Assembly: GCF_024746815.1 (NCBI RefSeq)
Contig: NZ_CP080525.1
Location: forward strand, 1,922,001-1,986,000
Direction of reading: 5' to 3'
Source: Mesorhizobium sp. AR07
Lineage (GTDB): Bacteria > Pseudomonadota > Alphaproteobacteria > Rhizobiales > Rhizobiaceae
Length of the DNA: 64,000 nucleotides
Shown piece by piece: positions 26,276 to 35,043 of this stretch. Below the pieces are notes generated by a model, which was not told where the DNA came from, did not search any database, and saw only the letters and a list, made by a program, of their open reading frames with translations. Made by a program: the position numbers and the translations under genes. The first letter of the stretch is position 1. Every line of letters begins with the position of its first letter.

Positions 26276-27243
26276 ACCATTTCCTGCGTCGCCAGGGCTG
26301 GGTCGCCGGCCTGTTCGTCCTCTTCGTCGTGCTGTTCATCGTCACAAAACTGATCCAGCCGGCCTATGGCAGCAACGATTTCGGCTCGCTGGTGCGCGCC
26401 GTGCTGCCTTACGCCTTTGCCGTCGCCGCGCAGGCCGTCGTCGTCATCGCCGGTGGCATCGACCTGTCGGTCGCCGCCATGATGGCGCTGACCAGCGTCA
26501 CCGCCGCCTCGATGATGGCCGGTGCCAGCGAGGAATACGCGCTGTTCGTGGTGCCCTTCGTGCTCGCCATGGGCTTCGTGCTCGGTGCCGTCAACGGCTT
26601 GCTGATCGTCGTCACCCGCGTGCCCGACATCGTCGTCACGCTGGCCACTCTGTTCGTGCTGCAAGGGGCTGCCCTGTTGGTGCTCGACGCACCGGGCGGT
26701 GCCGCCGCCGAATGGCTGAAGGCGCTGATCTCGGGCACCGTGCCGATACCGGGCCTGCCCGACGGCATCGACGCCTGGCTGCCGAAGGCGCTGCTGGTGC
26801 TGATCGTCTGCCTCTGCATCATCTGGATTCCGCTCAGGCGCTCACGCCTCGGTCTCTCCATCTACGCCATCGGCTCGAGCGAACTGGCGGCGTTCCGCAG
26901 CGGCGTGCCGGTGGCGCGCACCCGCATCATCGCCTACGCGCTGTCGGGCCTGTTCGCAGCGATGGGCGGGCTGGCGCTGACCATGAGCACCGGCATCGGC
27001 GCCCCCATCCCCGGCCCCTATCTGCTCGCCAGCGTGGCAGCCGTGGTGCTGGGCGGCGTGGCACTCGGCGGCGGCAAGGGCGGCCTGCTCGGCCCCATCG
27101 TCGCCGTCTTCGTGCTGCGGCTGGTGCGCACCGACCTGACGCTGCTCGCCATCGACCCCAACGTCACCGCCATCATCGAAGGCGCCATCATGGTCGCCGT
27201 GGTGATGTTCGGCGCCTTCATCACCATGAGGGGGCGGAAGTAG
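26272..27243 (+). CDS. sugar ABC transporter permease 1
   Basis: This inner-membrane permease has 323 residues with eight or more membrane segments. The BPD_transp_2 hallmarks are IAGGIDLSVAAMMAL and, later, VVLGGVALGGGKGG. It overlaps the ATPase gene by four bases and must belong to the same transporter. It differs in sequence from the second permease downstream, so the membrane part is probably a heterodimer. The stop at 27243 is followed within 35 bp by an inverted-repeat element. Confidence 0.93.
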   Translation: MNHFLRRQGWVAGLFVLFVVLFIVTKLIQPAYGSNDFGSLVRAVLPYAFAVAAQAVVVIAGGIDLSVAAMMALTSVTAASMMAGASEEYALFVVPFVLAMGFVLGAVNGLLIVVTRVPDIVVTLATLFVLQGAALLVLDAPGGAAAEWLKALISGTVPIPGLPDGIDAWLPKALLVLIVCLCIIWIPLRRSRLGLSIYAIGSSELAAFRSGVPVARTRIIAYALSGLFAAMGGLALTMSTGIGAPIPGPYLLASVAAVVLGGVALGGGKGGLLGPIVAVFVLRLVRTDLTLLAIDPNVTAIIEGAIMVAVVMFGAFITMRGRK

Positions 27244-27274
27244 TGGCAAATCCATGTGAGCTCGGCGATCCTTC

Positions 27275-27434
27275 GCGCCCCCCTCTGTCCTGCCGGACAT
27301 CTCCCCCTCCAGGGGGGAGATCGGATATCGTCACCGATTTCGCTTCTTTTCGACGTTGTAGAAGGAACGCCAGCGGCGAAGCTGCCAATCTCCCCACTGG
27401 AGGGGGAGATGTCCGGCAGGACAGAGGGGGGCGC
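27275..27434. repeat. 160-bp inverted-repeat element, copy 3
   Basis: Arms 27275-27307 and 27412-27434 onward match those of copies 1 and 2 with the first base pair lost. It separates the two permease genes of a single transporter, an unusual place for an insertion that would otherwise be expected to disturb subunit balance. Confidence 0.88.
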
Positions 27435-27493
27435 CGTAGAGTACCATCCTTCCCCGGCACCAACACCACGCGAACCCAATCGCGAGCAGCGTC

Positions 27494-28474
27494 ATGAGCA
27501 CAACCGCGATCACCCCCGTCCCCTTCGGCCGCCGCGTCAAACGCTTCATGGCCGACCGGCCGCTGATCCCGCTGGTCATCCTGCTCGTCATCCTGGTGGT
27601 GATCCTGCAGATCCTGCGTCCCGGCATCGTCAACGAGCGCTGGATCGCCAACACCATCAAATTCGCCATACCGCTTGCGATCCTCGCCGGCTGCCAGACC
27701 ATGACCATGCTGACCGGCGGCATCGACCTCTCGGTCGGCACGGTGGCGACGATGAGCGCCTTCATCATGGCCACCCAAGTCGTCAACCAGGACCCGGCGC
27801 TGGCCTTCCTGCTGGCGATGATGCCGGCGGTGCTGATCGGCCTGGTCAACGGCATCGGCGTCGGCGTCTTCCGCGTCCATCCGCTGATCATGACGCTGGG
27901 CACCAGCCTGATCGGCACCGGCTGCCTGCAGGTCTACCAGCGCACGGTGATCGCGTCCGGCGCCAAGATCCCCGACTTCCTCGCCTGGCTCGGCACCGGC
28001 GTCACCTGGGGCATGCCGAACGCCCTGCTGCTGTTCGTGCCGCTGGCGGCGCTGATCGTCTTCACGCTGAACCGCACCGGCTTCGGCCGCCTGCTCTACG
28101 CCGTCGGCGACAATGAGCGCGCAACGCGCCTGTCGGGCGTGCGCTACTGGCAGGTCATCACTGCGCTCTACATCACCTCCAGCGTGCTCGCCGGCATCAC
28201 CGGCCTGCTCTATATCGGTCTGATCAAGGCCCCTTCCCTGTCGCTTGCCGAACCCTTGGTCCTGCCTTCGGTGGCTGCAGCGGTGATCGGCGGCACCTCG
28301 ATCTTCGGCGGCCGCGGCGGCTACACCGGCACCATTATCGGCGCCCTGATCCTCACCGTGCTGACGACGCTGCTGACCATCCTGCAGATGCCGGAGGGGG
28401 CAAGGCGGATATTGTTCGGGCTGATCGTGCTGTTTGTCACGGCGGCTTACCTGCGGATTGTGGAGGAGCGGTAG
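27494..28474 (+). CDS. sugar ABC transporter permease 2
   Basis: The 326-residue permease has about nine membrane segments, with MLTGGIDLSVGTVATM and [15 protein letters not shown] as the BPD_transp_2 hallmarks. The loop LLYAVGDNERATRLSGV is the conserved cytoplasmic coupling region. It is the last gene of the second sugar locus. A separate ribosome site is weak, and the hairpin element upstream suggests transcript processing or partial termination between the two permeases. Confidence 0.92.
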   Translation: MSTTAITPVPFGRRVKRFMADRPLIPLVILLVILVVILQILRPGIVNERWIANTIKFAIPLAILAGCQTMTMLTGGIDLSVGTVATMSAFIMATQVVNQDPALAFLLAMMPAVLIGLVNGIGVGVFRVHPLIMTLGTSLIGTGCLQVYQRTVIASGAKIPDFLAWLGTGVTWGMPNALLLFVPLAALIVFTLNRTGFGRLLYAVGDNERATRLSGVRYWQVITALYITSSVLAGITGLLYIGLIKAPSLSLAEPLVLPSVAAAVIGGTSIFGGRGGYTGTIIGALILTVLTTLLTILQMPEGARRILFGLIVLFVTAAYLRIVEER

Positions 28475-28716
28475 AGGGTGGAGGCAACTGCTTTGGGCCG
28501 AAAGCGGAAGGTTGGCTTGCGGTCGCCGAGAAAGGAGAGCGGACCTCAGGTCCACGTGACACCAGCCAAAACTAGTCTCGCCATCGGCCTCGTTTCGCGG
28601 CGGTCTTCTCGCAGCCGGATTCCATGTGCTTGGAACCAATGACGGGCCAGACTGTTTTGATACGACGCCGACGTCCCGGCCGGCTGGGTAAACAGCGATC
28701 TTGAGGAGCTCTCATC
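28475..28716. other. intergenic, 242 bp, nothing recognised
   Basis: No coding sequence or clear repeat was seen apart from a short palindromic GGACCTCAGGTCC at about 28541-28553. It should hold the promoter of the small exported protein that follows, which has a GAGGAG ribosome site. Confidence 0.3.
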
Positions 28717-29157
28717 ATGAACATTTCGTCCAGATTTCGTTCAGTCTCGGTTGCCGTGATCGCCGCCGCGGGAGTTAGCTTTGCCAGCGCTGCGCACGCC
28801 GACAGCGGTACGATCCGCTTCGCCATATACAAGGCGGCCTTCTTCGTCGGCGGCTCCGGCGGCGAGGGCACGCTGACCTTCCATGGCCGCAAGTATCCCA
28901 TTTCAGTCGGCGGCGTCTCGGGCGGCCTCGCCTTCGGGGTCTCCAAGACCTATTTCCAAGGCACCGTTCGCCACATTCGCCGCGCCCGAGATGTGACCGG
29001 GGTGTACGGTGCAGCGGGCGGTGGCGGCGCGCTCGGCAAAGGCGCCCAGGTGATCGTCATGACCAATGACAAGGGCGCTCAACTCGAACTCTCGGGCAAG
29101 CAGGTGGGCCTGCAAATCAACGCCGATCTCAGCGGCATGAGCATCTCGGTGAGGTAG
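28717..29157 (+). CDS. small exported protein of unknown function
   Basis: The 146-residue protein has a clear signal peptide with likely cleavage after AHA near residue 28. The mature part is glycine-rich and should be beta-rich (GGSGGEGTLTFHG, GVYGAAGGGG, VGLQINADLSGMSISVR). Only small exported alphaproteobacterial proteins of uncharacterised type come to mind; I do not assign a family. It is probably periplasmic or outer-surface exposed and stands alone between a sugar operon and an ATPase gene. GAGGAG is upstream of the ATG. Confidence 0.8.
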   Translation: MNISSRFRSVSVAVIAAAGVSFASAAHADSGTIRFAIYKAAFFVGGSGGEGTLTFHGRKYPISVGGVSGGLAFGVSKTYFQGTVRHIRRARDVTGVYGAAGGGGALGKGAQVIVMTNDKGAQLELSGKQVGLQINADLSGMSISVR

Positions 29158-29360
29158 GGCTGTCACTCCGTTCGTTTTTCCTTGGATGGGCAAGCAGCCG
29201 GACCGAAAAGTCCTGAGTGCGGTCGATGATGGCCATGGCAAGCGCATGAACCGACGGCAGCTTTGGGCAAGCGTCCTCGAATCCTGAACGGCCGACATGA
29301 GGTTGCAAAGCTTCTTCCAGCCTGGTCCAGCGGTGCTTTCTTAATTCGCACCCTACCCCA

Positions 29361-30866
29361 TCACACCGCCAGACTCCCCTGCTCCACCTCCCCAGCATTG
29401 GGATCGCCCGGTGCAGTCGCCCAAGCCAATTCAACCAGCGTCACCGTCCGCCGACCCACCCCGTCGAGCTGACAGACGATCAGGCCTTGCTCCTCGATAT
29501 AGGTCAGCAGGCGCCGGGCGCGGCGTAGCGAGTGGGAGCCGTAGGCGCGGGCGATCGCGGCGTCGCTCGGGCACGGCCAGCCCTCCTTCGCCGCCCGCGC
29601 GATCATCATGAACACGCCCTGCATATCCTCGGGCAGCAGCGAGGCGCGCACCGAGACGTCCTGCCAGGCGTCATCGCCTGCCGCCATGTCGGAGCCGAGG
29701 CCGGCGCGGGCGCGCGTCAGCATGCGGCGGAACTCCGGCAAATCGGGCACGACCGAGGCGAGGCCTTCGATACGGCAGCGCACCACGAACTCCTGGTAAA
29801 GCACGCCGATGACCCTGAAGCCCGCGTCAGGTTGGGCGAGGATGGCGCGTAGCACGCGGTCGACGCGCTCACGGCGCTCGGCCAGATCCTCGGCGCTGAT
29901 TTGCGGTTCCACCGGCTCGGGGCGGAATTCGAGCGCCGCCGACTTCGCCGCCATCAGCTGGTCGAGCAGGTCCGGCGACGTCGTCCGGCGCTGCGTCCGC
30001 ACCGTCTCCGGCGGCGGCGCGGCCAGGATGATGGCGCGTGCGTCCTCAAGCGCTGATTCCGGAAGCGGCATCAGCCTTGGCGTGCCGTTGCGCGGACTTG
30101 TATCGGTCGGGCCGATACGCAGGCCGAGCGGCCGGCGCGACAGCGCCGGGCCGAGGGCCATGAACTGCCCACGCTCCAGGTCGCGAAAAGCCTCCGCCTG
30201 CCGCCGCTCCATGCCGAGCAGGTCGGCGGCACGCGCCATGTCGATGTCGAGAAAGGTGCGGCCCATGAGGAAATTGGACGCCTCGGCGGCGACATTCTTG
30301 GCGAGCTTGGCCAGCCGCTGGGTGGCGATGATGCCGGCAAGCCCGCGCTTGCGGCCACGGCACATCAGATTGGTCATGGCGCCGAGCGAGAGCTTGCGCG
30401 CCTCGTCGGACACCTCGCCGGCCACCGCCGGCGCGAACAGCTGCGCCTCGTCCACCACCACCAGCATCGGATACCAGTGGTCGCGGGCGACTTCGAACAG
30501 CCCGCCGAGGAAGGCGGCGGCGCGCCGCATCTGGTTCTCGGCGTCGAGCCCTTCGAGATTGAGCACTGTGGAGACGCGGTGGATGCGCGCCCGCTCGCCC
30601 GCAGCCTGCAGGCCGCGCTCGGTATGTTCTTCGGCATCGATCACCAGATGGCCGAAACGCTCGCCCAGCGACACGAAGTCGCCTTCGGGGTCGATGATGG
30701 TCTGCTGCACCCAGGGGGCACTCTGCTCCAGCAGCCGGCGCAAGAGATGCGATTTGCCGGAACCCGAATTGCCCTGCACCAGAAGGCGGGTCGCCAGCAG
30801 CTCTTCGAGATCCAGCGTCGCCGGGGCGCCCGCGGTCGTGTGTCCCATCTCGATCGCAACGGTCAT
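29361..30866 (-). CDS. HerA-like ATPase (DUF87 type)
   Basis: This 501-residue P-loop ATPase of the HerA/FtsK superfamily has Walker A GNSGSGKSH at about residues 32-40, Walker B VVVDEAQLF near 135, and the sensor region GIIATQRLAKLAKNV. The N-terminal barrel of classical HerA is missing. The C-terminal 170 residues contain a winged-helix-like region (AYGSHSLRRARRLLTYIEEQGLI). HerA proteins usually pair with a nuclease such as NurA or with Sir2-type effectors; no such partner is adjacent. The role could be DNA processing or defence, but nothing here proves it. Confidence 0.85.
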   Translation of the reverse strand: MTVAIEMGHTTAGAPATLDLEELLATRLLVQGNSGSGKSHLLRRLLEQSAPWVQQTIIDPEGDFVSLGERFGHLVIDAEEHTERGLQAAGERARIHRVSTVLNLEGLDAENQMRRAAAFLGGLFEVARDHWYPMLVVVDEAQLFAPAVAGEVSDEARKLSLGAMTNLMCRGRKRGLAGIIATQRLAKLAKNVAAEASNFLMGRTFLDIDMARAADLLGMERRQAEAFRDLERGQFMALGPALSRRPLGLRIGPTDTSPRNGTPRLMPLPESALEDARAIILAAPPPETVRTQRRTTSPDLLDQLMAAKSAALEFRPEPVEPQISAEDLAERRERVDRVLRAILAQPDAGFRVIGVLYQEFVVRCRIEGLASVVPDLPEFRRMLTRARAGLGSDMAAGDDAWQDVSVRASLLPEDMQGVFMMIARAAKEGWPCPSDAAIARAYGSHSLRRARRLLTYIEEQGLIVCQLDGVGRRTVTLVELAWATAPGDPNAGEVEQGSLAV

Positions 30867-31143
30867 TTCGACTCAGGCGCTCCTTTCGCAGACGGGCTTA
30901 TCAAGGGGATTACAGCCCGTCGAGCGCGGCATCGGGGTTGTACAGGAACAGGTGGCGCCTGTGGATAGAAACCTCTTGTTCACCATGGGCCGGCATTCCG
31001 ATTGAAGACGTCCGCCAGGCGCTTAGCCTGATCCTGCATTGCGTCCCCAACGTGGTGCGTCCCTAACCCCACCCGTGGCGACCGGCGTCTTCAAGTTCTC
31101 TCCAACCCGTATACGTCGGTCGCCAATTTTGCCCGATCCGCCT
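30867..31143. other. intergenic, nothing recognised
   Basis: The 277 bp upstream of the HerA-like gene carries no ORF with coding character. It presumably includes that gene's promoter. Confidence 0.3.
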
Positions 31144-31248
31144 AGAGCATGATCCCGAAAAGTGGAAACCGGTTTTCGGACAAGATCATGCTCAAACAAC
31201 AAAGAGATAGAGCCCCATCCCGATTCCATCGGGATGGAACAGGCTCTA
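31144..31248. repeat. two-hairpin rhizobial intergenic repeat, copy B
   Basis: Stem 1 is GCATGATC/GATCATGC with an inner CCGAAAA/TTTTCGG. Stem 2 is TAGAGCC/GGCTCTA with an inner ATCCCGAT/ATCGGGAT. Spacing matches copy A at 22186-22289 while the paired bases differ, so pairing rather than sequence is kept. Confidence 0.88.
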
Positions 31249-31353
31249 GTTCCTACGTCGTCCAAACTTGCTCACTGGCGCAAACTTTGGGTTGACCGCC
31301 CCGGAGCGTGAGGCGACACTTCCCCGACGCTAGAGGTGCGAGGAGGAATTGCG

Positions 31354-31659
31354 ATGGATGAGCCCGAACGGTGGCGCCACATGTCGACGGCGCCGAGGGA
31401 TGGCAGCCGCATCCTGGTCACGGTTCGCCCGTCCGAACAGGGGCCGGCGGAAGTCGACCTTGCCTATTGGTCGCGCGCCGACCAGTTCGCCAGCGAGGGC
31501 TGGCGCGCTTCGGATTCCTCGCCGGGGCGCGTCGTCGAATATGCCGATCCGGAACTGAAATGCTGGATGCCGCTGCCGACAGCCAACCTCAGCCGCGCGT
31601 CGATGCCGGCGCCCTGGGAAGGCGACGACGCCCAGCAACTGGACGGCTCGGGGATTTGA
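31354..31659 (+). CDS. small protein of unknown function
   Basis: The 101-residue soluble protein contains WRHMSTAPRDGSRILVTVR near the N-terminus, a pattern common in short uncharacterised proteobacterial proteins whose core reads 'W-x-MSTAPRDG-x-ILV'. It ends with a conserved-looking CWMPLPTANL segment. AGGAGG is seven bases before the ATG at 31354. It has no obvious operon partner and is followed by repeat DNA. A function cannot be given. Confidence 0.75.
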   Translation: MDEPERWRHMSTAPRDGSRILVTVRPSEQGPAEVDLAYWSRADQFASEGWRASDSSPGRVVEYADPELKCWMPLPTANLSRASMPAPWEGDDAQQLDGSGI

Positions 31660-31662
31660 GGG

Positions 31663-31883
31663 TTGGCGAAAGCGGTGAAGCGGCCAATCTCCCCCCTTGC
31701 GCGGGAGATGTCCGGCAGGACAGAGGGGGGTGTGAAGAAACGCCATCTTTCGATTTCAACCATTCCTACCGAAAACCTGTTGAAGGCACGGCTACATCCG
31801 ATCGTCGGGTCGGCGGGACAGCACCCCCCTCTGCCCTGCCGGGCATCTCCCCCGCAAGGGGGGAGATCGGCAGTTTCGCTGCC
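31663..31883. repeat. rearranged halves of the ~160-bp inverted-repeat element
   Basis: A right half (31663-31732, ending in the GATGTCCGGCAGGACAG arm) and a left half (31820-31883, with CTGCCCTGCCGGGCATC) are present in reversed order with about 90 bp between. The left half carries changes on both sides of its own small palindrome. This looks like two partial copies or a broken one. Confidence 0.7.
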
Positions 31884-31896
31884 AGCCCAGCTCCCC

Positions 31897-32727
31897 TCAG
31901 AACAAAAACGAAGCCGTCGCCGGGTTCGGGCCAGTGCGGCCGTCGGGCGAATCCATGCCACGGATCGTCTCGAGGTCCTGCGCGTCCAGTTCGAAATCGA
32001 AGACGTCGAAATTGGCGGCGATGCGATCCTGGCGGATCGACTTTGGAATGACGATCAGCCCTTCCTGAAGGTGCCAGCGGATGATCGTCTGCGCTGGGGA
32101 TTTGCCATGCTTCCTGGCAATGCCAGATATGGTCGGGTCGCTCAGCAGCCGGCCGCTGCCCAGCGGGCTCCAGCTTTCGATGCGGATGTCGTGCCCAGCA
32201 TGAAAGTCCCTGAGGCCGCGCTGCTGGAAGCGGGGATGCAGTTCGATCTGGTTGACGACCGGCGTCACACCGGTCTCGCCGATGATGCGCTCCAGATGGT
32301 TCTGGTTGAAATTCGAAACGCCGATCGATTTGATGCGACCGGCCTGTTTCAGTTCGACCAGCGTCTTCCAAGCCTCGACATATTTGTCCTGGCTGGGCAC
32401 CGGCCAGTGGATCAGGAACAGGTCGAGCTGCTCGATGCCGAGCTTTTCCATCGTCTCGTCGAAGGCGCGCAGGGCCGCATCGCGCTGGTGCGCGCCATTG
32501 CGCAGTTTGGAGGTGATGAACAACTCATCTCGCGGCACGTCGGCACCGCGGATCGCCTGGCCGACGCCCTCCTCGTTCTGGTAGCCTTCGGCGGTGTCGA
32601 TCAGGCGATAGCCGGCCTCGATCCCCCAGCCCACCACCTCAGCGGTGATGTTCTGGTCGACCTGCCACACACCAAGGCCCAGCTGGGGAATGGCGGAGCC
32701 GTCGTTCAACGCAATCTGTTCAGTCAT
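31897..32727 (-). CDS. aldo/keto reductase
   Basis: The 276-residue NADPH-dependent reductase shows the family tetrad: Asp and Tyr in IDTAEGYQNE, Lys in ITSKLRN and His in LIHWPVP. The signature GVSNFNQNHLE and the cofactor segment IPKSIRQDRI are intact. The subgroup is that of 2,5-diketo-D-gluconate reductase-like enzymes. The ATG at 32727 follows AAAGGA. The C-terminus extends into the edge of a repeat, ending in ATASFLF. It reduces aldehydes or ketones; the physiological substrate is unknown. Confidence 0.92.
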   Translation of the reverse strand: MTEQIALNDGSAIPQLGLGVWQVDQNITAEVVGWGIEAGYRLIDTAEGYQNEEGVGQAIRGADVPRDELFITSKLRNGAHQRDAALRAFDETMEKLGIEQLDLFLIHWPVPSQDKYVEAWKTLVELKQAGRIKSIGVSNFNQNHLERIIGETGVTPVVNQIELHPRFQQRGLRDFHAGHDIRIESWSPLGSGRLLSDPTISGIARKHGKSPAQTIIRWHLQEGLIVIPKSIRQDRIAANFDVFDFELDAQDLETIRGMDSPDGRTGPNPATASFLF

Positions 32728-32862
32728 GGGAGATCCTTTGCAAAGCTGTTCCAGGGCGGTCCGCCCGGTGCACAGCCTATCTAGGATCGCGATGCGGCAA
32801 CGGCCAGCCAACAGCGGACAAATCTGTCGGGGCGATTTGGAATCGTGTTGTCGAGCAACGGC

Positions 32863-33495
32863 CTATCGGGGCCGCCGCACGGCGCGCAAGACCCCGGCGG
32901 ACACACTGCCGCAAAAGAGGCGGTCGCCGCCATCGGATTCCAACCCGGAAACGCCCATGCCAGGCGGCATGTCGAGCTTCTCCAGAACCTTGCCGGTTTG
33001 CGCGTCGACGCGACGCAGATCGCTCTGGTCGCCTTCCCAGGTGGCGTGCCATAACTCGCCGTCAACCCACGTCACCCCGGTGACGAAGCGGTTGGATTCG
33101 ATGGTGCGCAGGATTGCCCCGGTCTCGGGGTCGACCTGATGGATCTTGCGCTCCCGGTACTGCCCCACCCAGAGCGTCCCTTCGGCCCAGGTGAGCCCGG
33201 AATCGCCGCCGCCGCCGGGCGCTGGGATGGTGGCCAGCACCGCCCCGGTATCGGGGTCGATCTTCTGGATTCGATCGTTGGCAAGCTGGAAGAAATGCCG
33301 GCCGTCATAGGCCGTGCCGGCGTGTGCCGCGACATCGATCGCGCGCAGCGCCTGCCCGCTTTCTGGATCGAAGGCGGTCAGCTTCTCGCCCGAGGCAAAC
33401 CAGACATTGTTGCCGTCAAAACTCACTCCATGCACCCTCTCCACATCCGGAAAGGGTCCGTATTCGCGCAGGATTTCGGCCGCTGAGTGTTTCAT
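32863..33495 (-). CDS. cytoplasmic beta-propeller protein (YncE/glutamine-cyclotransferase-like)
   Basis: The 210-residue protein consists of about five propeller blades, each with a D-x-(E/D)-(S/T)-G-x2-L pattern (AFDPESGQALRAI, KIDPDTGAVLATI, QVDPETGAILRTI, RVDAQTGKVLEKL). No signal peptide is seen, unlike most relatives. Such proteins resemble the Vgb/YncE and glutaminyl cyclotransferase propellers, but catalytic residues cannot be identified. It lies between an aldo/keto reductase and a regulator, all on the minus strand, with separate promoters likely. Confidence 0.8.
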   Translation of the reverse strand: MKHSAAEILREYGPFPDVERVHGVSFDGNNVWFASGEKLTAFDPESGQALRAIDVAAHAGTAYDGRHFFQLANDRIQKIDPDTGAVLATIPAPGGGGDSGLTWAEGTLWVGQYRERKIHQVDPETGAILRTIESNRFVTGVTWVDGELWHATWEGDQSDLRRVDAQTGKVLEKLDMPPGMGVSGLESDGGDRLFCGSVSAGVLRAVRRPR

Positions 33496-33532
33496 ATCTT
33501 GATCCTCACCATGTCGTCCTTGCTTCTTTGCC

Positions 33533-33583
33533 AGAGCATCATCTCTTCCGAAAACCGGATTCCACTTTCCAGGATCCTGCTTT
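33533..33583. repeat. partial two-hairpin repeat, reverse orientation
   Basis: Read on the minus strand it resembles the first hairpin of the elements at 22186 and 31144 (GGAAAGTGGAATCCGGTTTTC core). It overlaps the stop codon of the regulator gene at 33582. Confidence 0.6.
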
Positions 33584-34802
33584 AGCCGTTCGGTAGCGGT
33601 GCCGGGAGTAACAAGGTGGTCGTGAATCCCGCCACCGGCGGTGTCACCCAGCGGCGCGCCCGGCCGTGCCCGAACGACTGCGCCTTGCCGGCCTCGCCAA
33701 GCTGCTCCAGCGCCCGCTGCACGCTGCGCTGGCCGGTGCCAAGCGCCAGTGCCAGCGCCGAACTCGCCCAGGATTCACCATCGGCGAGCAAGGCCAGCAC
33801 CGCCGCATGCCGCTCCTCGATCGGTCGCGCCAGCACCACCACCTCGCGCGCCTGGCTTGGCGCCAGCGCGAAGCCTCGCGGCGTGGCATTGATGTCGGCC
33901 AGCGTCCGCAGTTCGGCGCGCAGCCGGCCTATCTCGACCCGCAGCCGCGCCCGATGCGATTCATCGGCGTGCCTGCCGCCAAAGGCCTGTGCGATAAGCG
34001 TCGCCCGCGACACATCCGCCGGCCACGCTTCGGCGAGCGTGCGCGCCAGCGCAAACAGCACCGCGCGGGTTGCCAGTGAGACCGTGGTTTCCTGCTTGCG
34101 CACGAGATAGCGCAAGGCATCGACGACCAGCGCCGGCGATGCCTGCAGCGCTTCGACCTCCTCAAGCAGCAGCGGGCGCTGCCGGCCCTGCACGATCAGC
34201 CGCGCCGCCGGCGTCTCCAGCGCCAGGAAGGCGCTGTCGACCTCGGCCATCAGTCCCGGAATGCCGGCCCGGCGGGCGGCGTGGCGGGCCCATTCCAACG
34301 CCGTGCGCGCGGCTTTCGTCTTCAGGCGCCGCATCGCGATGCCGGCGACGGCCAGTTCGTGCGCGGCTCTCGAGGCCGGCGGGAGCGGCGCCGGGTCGAG
34401 CCCGGCCAGCACCTCTTCGGCCTCGTCAAGGCGCCCGATCAGCAGCAGGCGCCGCACTTTGAGATGGCCGGCATGCGCGGCGTTCAGCCGGTCGCCATGC
34501 TTTTCCAGCGTCGCCCGCGCCGCATCCAGCGCTTTGGCCGGCCAGCCGAGGTCACGCGAGACCAGCGCGATCTCGGCTTCGGCGACGACGCATCTGGCGC
34601 GCGCCACAGCCTCTTTCGCGCCGAAGGCGCGCGCGGCCCGCCGCAGCAGCACCTTGGCGCGGTCGAGGTCGCCGAGCTGCGCCATGGCGATGCCGCGCAG
34701 CGCCAGCGCCGGCGCGTCCTCGCGCAAGGCGACGCGGTCCAGCGCGCCGAGCGGATCACCCGCCGCCAGCGCCAGTGCCGCTGCCGTGATCAGCGAGTCC
34801 AT
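33582..34802 (-). CDS. putative transcriptional regulator, TPR-like region plus winged helix
   Basis: The 406-residue protein has an alanine/leucine-rich N-terminal 200 residues with the helix-turn-helix spacing of TPR-like repeats. A central region follows (LARTLAEAWPADVSRATLIAQAFG...HRARLRVEIGRLRAEL) that resembles a winged-helix DNA-binding segment, then a second HTH-like part near residue 355 (ASSALALALGTGQRSVQRALEQLGEAG). It is divergent from the DUF899 gene with a shared upstream region, so it probably regulates that gene. The exact family is not recognised. Confidence 0.7.
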   Translation of the reverse strand: MDSLITAAALALAAGDPLGALDRVALREDAPALALRGIAMAQLGDLDRAKVLLRRAARAFGAKEAVARARCVVAEAEIALVSRDLGWPAKALDAARATLEKHGDRLNAAHAGHLKVRRLLLIGRLDEAEEVLAGLDPAPLPPASRAAHELAVAGIAMRRLKTKAARTALEWARHAARRAGIPGLMAEVDSAFLALETPAARLIVQGRQRPLLLEEVEALQASPALVVDALRYLVRKQETTVSLATRAVLFALARTLAEAWPADVSRATLIAQAFGGRHADESHRARLRVEIGRLRAELRTLADINATPRGFALAPSQAREVVVLARPIEERHAAVLALLADGESWASSALALALGTGQRSVQRALEQLGEAGKAQSFGHGRARRWVTPPVAGFTTTLLLPAPLPNG

Positions 34803-35043
34803 TCAAATCCCGTCACACTTGTAACTCCCAGCCCTGCGCGTCACGGCCCTAACTTAAGTCACCGCCGCCAGCCAGCAAGCCGTATCGGCAACAGGCGGCA
34901 CGCCAAGGGAGCACACTGACCATGCCTGACACCGCCGATCCAACCCTCCACGCAACGAACGACATGGCTGGGCGCAACGGGCGCCATCCCTGCTGCGGCG
35001 GGCCAGTCCATTCAAATCCCGCCACGTTTGTAACGCCCACGGC
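34798..35043. repeat. direct repeat in the divergent promoter region (units 34798-34832 and 35006-35040)
   Basis: Two units of about 35 bp share AGTCCATTCAAATCCCG, then CAC, then TTGTAAC and CCCA, with a few changes between. The first includes the start codon of the regulator (read as GTTACAA...GGGATTTGAATGGACT on the minus strand). The second is an orphan copy 208 bp upstream. They could be two operator sites or the trace of a local duplication. Confidence 0.65.

Noticed and set aside
29129..29434. Minus-strand frame of 101 codons overlapping both neighbours, with a protein-like middle (ALAMAIIDRTQDFSVRLLAHP)
   Set aside because: It overlaps the ends of two better-supported genes and has no ribosome site; it may be a relic but cannot be supported.
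32863..33495. SMP-30/gluconolactonase assignment for the propeller protein
   Set aside because: The metal-site residues of SMP-30 are not visible and blade repeats fit YncE/cyclotransferase-like propellers better.
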